From: Mugil cephalus
Lineage: Eukaryota; Chordata; Actinopteri; Mugiliformes; Mugilidae
Reading direction: 5' to 3'
Length of the DNA stretch: 64,000 nucleotides
NCBI RefSeq assembly: GCF_022458985.1
Contig: NC_061789.1
Coordinates: forward strand, 4,195,501-4,259,500
Both the position numbers and the translations under genes were made by a program. Positions 55,601 to 64,000 of the stretch are shown piece by piece; the stretch's first letter is position 1; every line of letters starts with the position of its first letter. The notes under the pieces are model-generated. The model ran no database searches, had not been told where the DNA came from, and saw only the letters and a program-made list of their open reading frames with translations.

Positions 55601-56034
55601 TCAGGAATTGTGGAAAAAAGTTGCACCCCGTCAAAGATTTTTTTTCCAATGGCCCTAATCCTCTACTATACATATATTTATGTATACACTTCAAGTACAT
55701 TTGTTTAAACTATGTTCAGATATTATTAACAACACCTTAGCATGGGTTTATGGCGGTTTTCGTCCATGCCTTTTTGTTGAATAGTTTAAGCGAAACACAG
55801 CGCGATAATCTGAATTAATTAGGGACAAATGTGGCTCTGAAAAAAAAACCTGTCATTTCTTCTAAAAAATATACAAAGCTAACATATGTTTGATAAAAGG
55901 CCGTTCTTGCCTGAGACTTAAGGCACCCCTTAAACATGGTATGTATTTGGCTCCCTCACATGCTTCATGAAACAGGATAGAAATTCTCACTGTGTCCATG
56001 TTTGTGCCGACTCCGCTGATGGCCTCTAGGAAGT

Positions 56035-56058
56035 GGGGGGGGGGGGGGGGGGGGGGGG
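56035..56058 (+). repeat. 24-nt G homopolymer
   Basis: Uninterrupted run of 24 G on the plus strand, about 400 bp from the sox10 stop codon. It could form quadruplex DNA and its length may be unreliable in the assembly. Confidence 0.8.
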
Positions 56059-56465
56059 TGGACTACAGTGTGCCTGCTCTGATACAGGGGCACGGTCCCC
56101 TACCACCTGTTTGAAGCAAAACCAGAGGCTTTGCTTTGCTGTTGTCACCATGGTAATAGACTCTGACTACTTTACGCCGTGTGCCCTGCAACAATCACCC
56201 ACTCTTCAAAGGCGCCACACTCCGAGCTCGTCCTTGGGCTCCGACAGCGTTTTTTTTTGTTTGTTTTGTTTTGTTTTGTTTTGTTTTTTTTGCATCAGGT
56301 CAAGAGCAGAACAGAGTTTCTCTTCTCCTGACTCTCCCAGTGCCTGCCCCAAACCCCCCCAGACCAGACCAGACCAGACCGCCTTCACCAGTGATGCTGC
56401 CTCTTCTCCTTTGGCCTGACGTCGGGGGCTGAAACTGCACCGGCGCCTTCTGGCCTCGTTGTGCG

Positions 56466-56838
56466 TCACGGCCGCGACAGCGTTGTGTAGACGGGCTGCT
56501 CCCAGTGCGTGGGGCTGTGCGACTGCGTCACGTTGACCGGGTCGGTGATGGCGGTGTACAGGGGCCTTTGGGAAGGTCCCATGTAAGAGAAGGCGGAGTA
56601 CAACCCCGAGGCCTGGCCGGAGTGGGCGTAGTACGACCCCGAGGGCTGGTGGTCGGCGTATTCTGCAAACTGCGCCCTTGAGGCCAGGGAGGGGAAGGCA
56701 GAGCTGTAATGAGGAAGGCTTAGGGGGGTGTAGGTGACGTGGGAACCTGCTGAGACCGCTTCGGCGTAGTGTCCCGCAGCCCCTCCAGCCTCGCTCTTGA
56801 TCTGGGCCTTGGACGGGTCTGAGCCCAGAGGGGAGCTG

Positions 56839-56884
<46 letters not shown>

Positions 56885-59463
56885 TGGAGAGCCAGGCTGC
56901 CGTATGTCCGCTGGCTGCTGCCAGAGCCGAGGAGATGCCGTAGGTGTAGGGCGAGGCTGGAGAAGCCGTGGCCGCACCACCTGCCCCGGCGCTCTGCCCA
57001 ACAACCGGGTGCCCGTTGGGCGGGAGGTACTGGTCAAACTCGTTGACGTCAAAAGGCTCCATGTTGGCCATGACCTCGTGGCTCATCTCACCGATGTCCA
57101 CGTTACCAAAGTCGATGTGAGGTTTCCCAGATCCCGGAGCGCCCGAGCTTCCCTCCGCTCCCATTGTGCCACGGGCGCCGTTTCCAGCAGCCTCCCTCTT
57201 GGCGTCGCCTGCCTTCCCAGACTGGGGCTCCGTCTTGGGGGTGGTTGGAGGTGTAGGGGGGCTGTGGCTCTGTCCTGTGAAGACACAGACTCAAACAGTC
57301 ACAAAAGAAACAGAGATCTAACGACGTGTAGGTTAGTGATTTGAAGGAAGGCTGCAGCCCACCTGCAGCATGAGGGTGGTGCCCATCGGCCAGAGGGGAC
57401 CCGGCCGCCCCGCTGAGGGCCACATCCAGGTGGAGGCCCTTGTAGTGGGACTGGCTGTGGGTGGCGTCGCCCTCCAGATGTCCGTCGGCCTCGCTCCCCG
57501 ACCCGGAGCCGGGCTTTCCGTTCTTGCGGCGTCGAGGCTGGTACTTGTAGTCGGGGTAGTCCTTCTTGTGCTGCTTCCTCAGCCTCTCGGCCTCCTCGAT
57601 GAAGGGCCGCTTGTCGCTCTCGTTAAGGAGCCTTGGAGTGGAAGGATTTGAGAGGCTGGTTAGTTTAGTAAGGGTGTGGAAACGTCTTAAGTGCTTTATT
57701 AAAGGGAGTTTTAGTTAGACTCAGCACCAATATGTCGATAATATGCTTAGTCTTGGTGGTGGTGGTGGTGGTTGGGGTCTGCAGTTGCCCCAGGTAGATT
57801 CATTGGCTACATGTGCACAGCTGCATCTAATTGGACAGTAATGAGATAACCAAAGTTGCTTCCTGCCTGGGAACACGGGACTCAGGCTCCTACTATTACC
57901 ACCGCTGGCAGGAATACCATGAGAAACAACCGACCCCCTTCAGCCTCCGCCCGCTCATCGTGCTTCTGGGACAATTAACTAATCCCGACTGAGCGCAGAG
58001 GTCAAGTCTTTATCTAATTATACCGAGATCCTTAAGGGGTCAACGAATTTAACCTCTCTGACCTTTACAGGAGCTGGTGTTCTGCTGGAGAAAGCAGCAA
58101 CGACGGGAGGATGAGCTGAGCCAGCAGCGAGTTCAGAGTCTGGTCAGAAACGTTCACTTAAACGTGATACTTTAACGTATAAATCTCGCTTTTCTTCCAA
58201 CTTAAAGAGTCAAACGATTGTACTTTTATGTATGAACTTGTAAAAAAAAAAGACATTTTTAAGAGCCCACGTTGCCAGGAAATCACCGGTGGATGAAATT
58301 AGCCCCGGATTCAGGAGCATGTGACCACGGCACATGCTGCCTCAACTGTTGAGCTGTGGCCAAAAGTGGGCAACGACGCAGACCGAGGCACAATCTCCAT
58401 GAAGGTTCCTGCACACGTATTTTATTGTAAACGGGTTTTTTTTATAAATGGCAGCGTTGTCTCGTGTACATTAAAGGCCCCGTCTGCGTTCCGGTTAACG
58501 AAATCACGACATGAGGCGGAACTAAAGCGATTTGAGATAAAAAAGAATTAATCAGAGGGTTCAGAAACGCAAGCGATTACTTGTGTATCATAAAAATCCT
58601 TGTAAACGTAGCAAACGTCCTGTGACGCACTTATTAAACTGAGAGAGGCCTTTAACTGGGGTCATTTAAAATCCATATAAATACATTTAGAGAAAATTGG
58701 AAAGATGCGACGGAAACTTGGAAAACAAGTTGGTAAAGATCATTTGATCCAAGTCAAATCAACAGATGTGCACGTTCTGACTTTCATTCAAAAAATAAAT
58801 GATACTTGAACCTGACCTTTGACCCACACATAGACTCTACAGAGCTGATTGTTTCAATAAATATTCAGTTTAGTCAAAAAAGAAAAGTTTTGCTTGAGCC
58901 ACTCCTGGTTTGTCTCCACCTTAAATGTGTTGTAGCCCCCCTGATGTCTACATCTGTGCGTTTACTGTGATGTGCAATTAATGTCGCGAGCTCATAACCC
59001 AAACCCCCCGCGTGGAGCGGCCTCCTCACCTCCACAGCTTCCCCAGGGTCTTGCTGAGCTCCGCGTTGTGCAGGTGCGGGTGCTGGTCGGCCAGCTTCCT
59101 CCGCGCCGCCTGCGCCCACACCATGAAGGCGTTCATGGGCCTCTTCACGTGGGGCTTGTGCTTGCTCCCGCTGTTCACGCGCACGGGCATGGGCACCAGG
59201 GTCCAGTCGTAGCAGTTGAGCACCTGGCTCACCGCCTCCCGGATCCCCGCGGGGAAGCGCTCGTCCTCGTCCTCGGACTTCACGGACGAGCAGCCCGCGG
59301 ACACGTCGTCCAGGCCCGCGAGCTGCGGGTGCTGGTGCTGGTGGAGAGGAGAGTCCCCGCCTCCGGCGGCACCGGAGGAATGGCCCGGGGAGAGGGAGCG
59401 GCTGTCGTCCGACATCCCCGGACTGAGCTCGACCTCCGAAAAGCTCTGCTCCTCTCTGGACAT
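56466..59463 (-). CDS. sox10: transcription factor SOX10
   Basis: SoxE HMG-box factor for neural crest, pigment cells, enteric neurons and oligodendrocytes. Exons: 59463-59030, 57631-57363 and 57274-56466 (503 residues; human 466). Start [20 protein letters not shown]. SoxE dimerisation region ([20 protein letters not shown]) directly before the HMG box ([20 protein letters not shown] ... [25 protein letters not shown]), which is split by intron 1 after TLGKLWR, the position conserved in SoxE genes. K2-type region around [21 protein letters not shown]-terminal transactivation domain [20 protein letters not shown], ending [13 protein letters not shown]. An insertion of 14 consecutive glutamines lies between them (about 56838-56882). 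Intron 2 is 88 bp. Confidence 0.97.
57632..59029 (-). other. sox10: sox10 intron 1
   Basis: 1.4 kb inside the HMG box. It contains a GGT run at 57754-57772 and blocks of mixed composition (57780-58140, 58260-58400) that are less AT-rich than the flanks and could hold enhancer sequence. No exon seen. Confidence 0.5.
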
Positions 59464-61932
59464 CTTCGTTCTTGCGGGAACTCCGGGGCGCGCAGAGGAC
59501 GTAAAGTCTGATCCTAAATTCTCGGCTCTACGCGTTGGGCTCCTGTTCCTGAGAATCCCTTCACTGACTGCACTGTCTCTCTGGCCTCCTCCAAGTTACA
59601 ATATAAACTGCCAGTCCGTCTCTACTCTCAGCCTCCGTTGCAAAACTCTGTGAGGGTTCCACATTAAAGTTCTTTCCATCCGTGTAGTTGGTATCATAGG
59701 CGGCTCAGTGCGCACCTTGGACCCCAGTTTACCTGCTGTTGCACAACTGCCTGCGCCAAACTCACCCGCTCTCACTCCCCCTTTTCTCTCTCCTCCGTGC
59801 GTCCCGCGGGTGAAATCCAACAGCAAGGACCTGAAACGGCAGAGGAGGACAGTCAGAGGTCCGTTTCATGGAGCTGCGGTCTGGTTCATTTTTATTTGGA
59901 TAAATGTTGGCGAGTTTTGACTTGACCACGGGGAAGGACTGTTCTTCACGTTGCGCAATTTCTTTCCTTCCAGCACAATAATTAAGACCTAAAATGAGGA
60001 TTTTCTCAATGAAATCGCCTCCAGACCATAAGCAGGGGTCTTAACGCAGCGCCTCTGTGCAGGCCCAGACCTCGCCCCCCTCCCCTAACAAGCTACTGTT
60101 CAAGGTTTTGCAGTTATTACAAGCTCCCCGGAGAGGGAGTGTTGGGAAGATATAGGCGGCCGCAGCAGCACAGACCTTGAATTTATACTCTTGGATAAAC
60201 ACGACCTGGCGCTGGAAACATAAACCCCCGGCCGTTTTCTTTCTGTACACGCGTGTGTGAATTGGACACAGTCTGTTTGTGGAACAGGGGCACGTCTGTG
60301 GGCCGGTGGCGAAACCTGTCCGCTTTTTTCTTTTTTTTCATCCATTAAATCAACACCCTGCCTTCGACTTTTACGCGTTAAAAATCAGCGGGTTTCCTGA
60401 GAAGCAGCGACGCACAGCCCGCTGGCTTGTTTTCTGCTCCGGGATCGCGTTGCAGGGAAATTAAGGGATGTGGCGACATTCTGCAAAGCTGTCAAATCTT
60501 AACAGCCTGTGGGGTTAAGAGAGGGAACACACCCACTTAACACCCGGGTCAACTCACAGGCTTCGCTTTTCACATACATTTAGTAGTAAAACTTCTGAAA
60601 AAAAATGAAAAATCTCCAATTATTATGTTTGGATTTGGGCTGTTACTTTATTATTTAGGAACCTGAGCACTTTTTTTTTAACCAAAACAAACTCGGATCA
60701 AATTACAGATTGCGTCTCATGTGTCTCTCGAATAAATTTGTTTCTAAAAAGAAAAAGGGGAAAAAAGCAGCTTTTAATTAACATCTGAGTGGACGTCGGG
60801 GTGAAGCCTTGCCATCTGTCTGGGGCGTATTTTTGACATCCGTTTGCCACCTGGTCTGCGAGGCCGCTCCACAGGCTGCCATCAGGTCTGGAAAAGGTGC
60901 GTAAAACACCGTGCGTAAATTGGCACCGACTTACTTATGTCTTACTGCTCGCTCTGCTTGTGTTTCTACTTATTTTATCCTCACGAAAAAAAGCGCAGTG
61001 ATAGAGAACCGCTTAACTGGGTGGGGGATAGTTTCATTTAATGACCGCATTAATTAGAAATCAGGGTTTCTCTTTTTCACATCAACAACAACAAAATAAA
61101 AAGCGCGTAAATGACAGGAAAAACTCAGATTTATCGTCTGATAGTATGCAGCCTAATTGTTTCCGACACACCCTTTTTAGATAATGCGGGTTATTAATTT
61201 ATATTTGAGAGCGCGTTTACTGCGCTGTGCGGCCTAATGAATTTCACCCATGTGAACTCATTATCACCGCCCCACTTGCCAATAAGTTGGCCTTAATTTG
61301 CTTGTTCGAAACTTTGTTTTGTTGTTGTTTCTTCAGTTCGGGCTGCGGCCAGGCCACAGTGCTCCAGTTTAACTGCGAATACGGGACAAAGCGGAGGATT
61401 TAATGAGATAAAGTGCACAAGTAGTTTTGTGTTTTTTGTTTTGTTTTGTTTTTTTAGTCTCATGCAGCTTCTAACTCCGATTTTTAAAGAAGTGTGCGCA
61501 ATTTTCTTTCCTTAATAACTGTTTTGTGACTCAGTTGAGTTGGGAAAAGATTGAATTTTAAAATTTGTATCGAGAAAAAGCAAATAAACAATAATTAACT
61601 CACTGATCTGTTTAAAACTGGATCGGTTGTTGCACCAGCACATTATCAGATATCACTAAAAACATGCATTATTAAAGCATCACATTGAAACTGTTCTAAA
61701 GTTTGTGACAACTCCATTATCAGATGGTTTTACGCAGGAAAAAAATAAAAAGTTCCAGAATGAACAAATTCAGACCAAAAACCAGCATCTCATGAATCCA
61801 GTAAGTAAACAACAACAAATGCACAATTACATTTCTAACTCTGAGGTTTCGACGAGAAGAAACAACCAAAAGATCGCAGAGTCAGAGCGGCCGCCAGCAG
61901 CAGAGAGGAAAAGGAGATGCTAAGCGTCTTAC
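59464..61932 (-). other. sox10: sox10 5' UTR intron and upstream part of exon 2
   Basis: Between the start codon and a donor of an upstream non-coding exon. I could not fix the acceptor; ATTCTCAG and TTTAG at about 59545 and 59516 (minus strand) are candidates without a strong pyrimidine tract. 59700-60560 is CpG-rich and appears selectively less repetitive than its surroundings; 61020-61290 also holds non-repetitive sequence. No repeats with clear ends were seen. Confidence 0.4.
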
Positions 61933-62130
61933 TTCAGTAATGAGAAAAGGAGGTCGCCGGTTTAGCACGAGAATCCGTCGAGTTTCCAAAGTGACGCTCG
62001 CTCCCCAGCCCCCTCGCTCGCGTCGCCCGAGTAGCTATGAATGCCTGCTCTGTGTGTCGGTACCAGGGCTTAAAGAGCTCCTTGTATGAGGCCGAGAGAA
62101 AAAATAAAAACGATGCAGAGGACTGGTCTT
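61933..62130 (-). promoter_or_regulatory. sox10: candidate sox10 promoter and non-coding first exon
   Basis: On the minus strand a donor (CTGAA, GTAAGA) sits at 61932-61927, preceded by a CpG-rich segment (62000-62060). SoxE genes in fish have a non-coding first exon upstream of the ATG, and this is the best candidate. An AT-rich TTTTTATTTTTTC stretch and CGTATATTCG lie at 62100-62155. The start site is not resolved. Confidence 0.45.
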
Positions 62131-62211
62131 AAAGGAGCAGCGCGAATATACGGACGCAGACTCCGAGAACTCTGATTGGCTACTAGTTCTCTCCCCCTCC
62201 CCTCTCCAATT

Positions 62212-62212
<1 letters not shown>

Positions 62213-62282
<70 letters not shown>
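62213..62282 (+). repeat. (TATC)n microsatellite
   Basis: About 17 uninterrupted TATC units, directly upstream of the candidate sox10 promoter on the minus strand. Expected to be length-polymorphic. Confidence 0.9.
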
Positions 62283-62283
<1 letters not shown>

Positions 62284-62916
62284 GGTGTAATTAATTTTGA
62301 CATATAAGTGCGTAATTTTACGCAGACTTAAAACGTGCGTTTTTTGGATTAAAACTGCACAAAGTCTAGAATGATGATGCATTCTGAATTAAATCAAGTT
62401 TTCCTCGCCAAAAAGTTTCTTGCACGTTTAGTTCACGTCCACATTATCCAACGAATCATGCGTTTGGGTTCAGATTTCAGAAGGAGCTTGGAGACGAAAG
62501 ATTCTGTTTCTGATTTCTTCTGAAAAAATAGATAAATAAATAAAAGAACAGGAAAAAAAATGGCGACAAACTTGAGCAAACATTCGCTCCGCAGGTTTCT
62601 GATCAGGTCTCAAATATACATACATGCAAACGTGAAGGGATTTTACGCACGTTTACGCACCACGAGACGTAAATAATAGATCTGATTTGTCTGAAAATTC
62701 AAGTTCAATATTGAACCGGAAGAATCGGTCATTTATACGTTTTTAAAGGCAAAAATATATATATAAAAACAAAATGCAAACCACAGTCTGTAGCTCACAT
62801 GATTATATCATAATAACTTTTAAACAGGTAGAATTCTTCCATCATAGAAAGGTGCAGTTTTCCTCTGCAGTCCGTCCTCCAGTGTAATCAGAAGCACACC
62901 ACAGATGCCCACTATG

Positions 62917-62941
62917 ACCAATTAAGGGCCCGGTAATTGGT
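62917..62941. promoter_or_regulatory. palindromic CCAATTA / TAATTGG site
   Basis: ACCAATTA and TAATTGGT form perfect 8-bp arms around AGGGCCCGG. Paired TAATT cores are typical homeodomain targets. It lies about 800 bp upstream of the candidate sox10 first exon in a GC-richer block (62880-63060). Confidence 0.4.
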
Positions 62942-63466
62942 CAGATCGCGCCTCTCCGGGTCCACGTGCGCGTTTTCTAATTAAATCAACGCCTTAACTG
63001 AGACACAGCGCGCGTTTAAATCCAAACAGTGCCGGTATGCAGGAGGGGAGAGACGAGCGAGGACGTTACGGGCCGCGGGGATACAAACACGAGCGCTGTT
63101 CCTCGCAACAATGACCCCTTGTATCCCCCGCCATGCGACACACTGGCCCCCCAATCCAAAAATCACCACTTTTTTTCCACATTAACCATGAATGTTGACT
63201 CTGATAAGGGAATCCTAACCATGAGTGCATCTCTCTGTCCGATGCTCTGGCTCCTTTCCTTCCTTCTTTCCCCTCCTTTCTTTGCGCCCTTTGTTTTTTT
63301 TTTTTTTTATCACAGGTGAATTGTAATCATGTGATCAAAACGAGCGAACCCTAACCCCCATTAAATGAAAAAAGAAAGCCGTTGTGTGCGTATGAAAAAG
63401 GAAAATGAGGGGGGAAAGTCGTGTGTCTTCCATTCCAGCATCGCTCCGTGTCTGTAAACTATGACA

Positions 63467-63630
63467 TATAAAGCAAAATGCTCCGGGAGCGCGGGGAGCG
63501 CATCTCGGGGAGCCGCGGTGCGACAGTCCGGCTCCTGGAGCTGAAACCGAGGAGCTCCAGGGAGCCGCTCCGGGGATTTCCTTCCTTCCCGCTGTGCAGC
63601 TGACAATTTGCGGCCCAGTTTCGGTTTGAC
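63467..63630 (+). promoter_or_regulatory. TATA promoter and non-coding exon candidate (plus strand)
   Basis: TATAAAG at 63467-63473, then a GC-rich segment beginning about 30 bp downstream without any ATG, and a consensus donor GTGAGT at 63631 (TTTGAC before it). This is the layout of a TATA promoter with a 5'-UTR exon of about 130 nt. The transcript would run right, away from sox10, out of the window. The gene it belongs to is not visible. Confidence 0.4.
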
Positions 63631-63636
63631 GTGAGT

Positions 63637-64000
63637 GTCGTTTTTTTTTTTTTTTTCGCTCGTGTTTATGAAGTGAAGGAGGAGGTAAACAAACTTTATA
63701 TTACGAGGAAAGAAAATCACAGTTTACTGGAACCGGGCTGTAAGAATTACATGTTTCTGCCATAATTAATGTATTTGTGATGCTGTGACAAGTTATTTAC
63801 CAGCGGGAGTTTTGTCTTTGATGTGAATTATCTGTGAGAAATCTTCTTTCCAGAGAAAGAGGACTTAATCTTTTTGTCTGTAAAAAGTTGCCTTTGTGAT
63901 GTCTGACAGTTTCCACAAATTAAATTACGCATGAAGCGTTTAGAAATACAAAACGCGTATTGTGTAATGCACATAAGCTTTAAGAGTTTTATGTGTGTGT
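63637..64000. other. AT-rich sequence at the window edge
   Basis: Contains a poly-T tract (63641-63656) and AT-rich unique sequence. If the exon above is real this is its first intron. Nothing else recognised. Confidence 0.4.

Larger units (their letters stand above)
53651..56465 (-). other. sox10: putative long sox10 3' UTR
   Basis: From the sox10 stop codon the next convincing minus-strand AATAAA is at 53656-53651 (TTTATT on the plus strand), giving a 2.8-kb 3' UTR. Earlier, weaker signals within 54000-56000 may be used instead. The interval contains the AT-rich array at 54640-55600 and a 24-nt G run (C run on the transcript) at 56035-56058. Confidence 0.4.

Noticed and set aside
56838-57344. 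168-codon frame on the plus strand starting with a leucine run
   Set aside because: The leucine run is the complement of the sox10 CAG repeat; the frame crosses sox10 exon 3 and intron 2.
58972-59511. 179-codon frame on the plus strand
   Set aside because: Antisense shadow of sox10 exon 1; high GC keeps several frames open.
63361-63720. 119-codon minus-strand frame
   Set aside because: No similarity, no splice or promoter support on that strand; overlaps the plus-strand TATA promoter candidate and a poly-A tract.

Overview
The window is nuclear DNA from a teleost fish. Seven multi-exon protein genes with GT-AG introns (many only 75-100 bp) give proteins that read as clear vertebrate orthologues, and the intergenic and intronic DNA carries interspersed elements typical of fish genomes. 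The gene set csnk1e, tmem184b, ddx17, gga1, micall1, polr2f, sox10 matches the neighbourhood of SOX10 on human chromosome 22q13, in a condensed and rearranged form. I saw no rRNA, tRNA, CRISPR array or prokaryotic/viral gene.

Layout, left to right. 1-5182 (+): C-terminal half of csnk1e (casein kinase 1 epsilon), whose 5' part lies outside the window. 5750-18460 (+): tmem184b, with a CpG/NRF1-type promoter, a non-coding first exon, 8 coding exons and a probable 27-nt microexon. About 18945-29133 (+): ddx17 (DEAD-box RNA helicase), 13 coding exons, with a 415-bp hAT-like insertion, an ~850-bp fold-back element and an unusual 3.1-kb intron. 29217-38959 (-): gga1 (Arf-dependent clathrin adaptor), 17 coding exons, tail-to-tail with ddx17 and with the same CT-rich minisatellite in two introns. 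40391-47585 (+): micall1 (CH-LIM-coiled-coil recycling-endosome adaptor), head-to-head with gga1. 48237-50874 (+): polr2f (RPB6 subunit of RNA polymerases I, II and III). About 53651-62130 (-): sox10 (neural-crest SoxE factor), tail-to-tail with polr2f, with a long putative 3' UTR and an upstream non-coding exon. 62200-64000: sox10 upstream DNA, with a TATA-box promoter candidate and a non-coding exon on the + strand.

The genes do not form one pathway. gga1 and micall1 both act in endosomal sorting and share a divergent promoter interval; polr2f and ddx17 act in transcription and RNA processing; sox10 is a tissue-specific regulator inside a mostly housekeeping block. No new molecular machine is evident. 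The observations most worth checking are the tmem184b microexon, the fold-back element and anomalous intron of ddx17, the paired minisatellites of gga1, the polyglutamine insertion and AT-rich array at sox10, and the orphan TATA promoter upstream of sox10. All exon boundaries were set by hand from reading frame and GT/AG sites; the summed coding lengths of tmem184b, ddx17, gga1, micall1, polr2f and sox10 are multiples of three.
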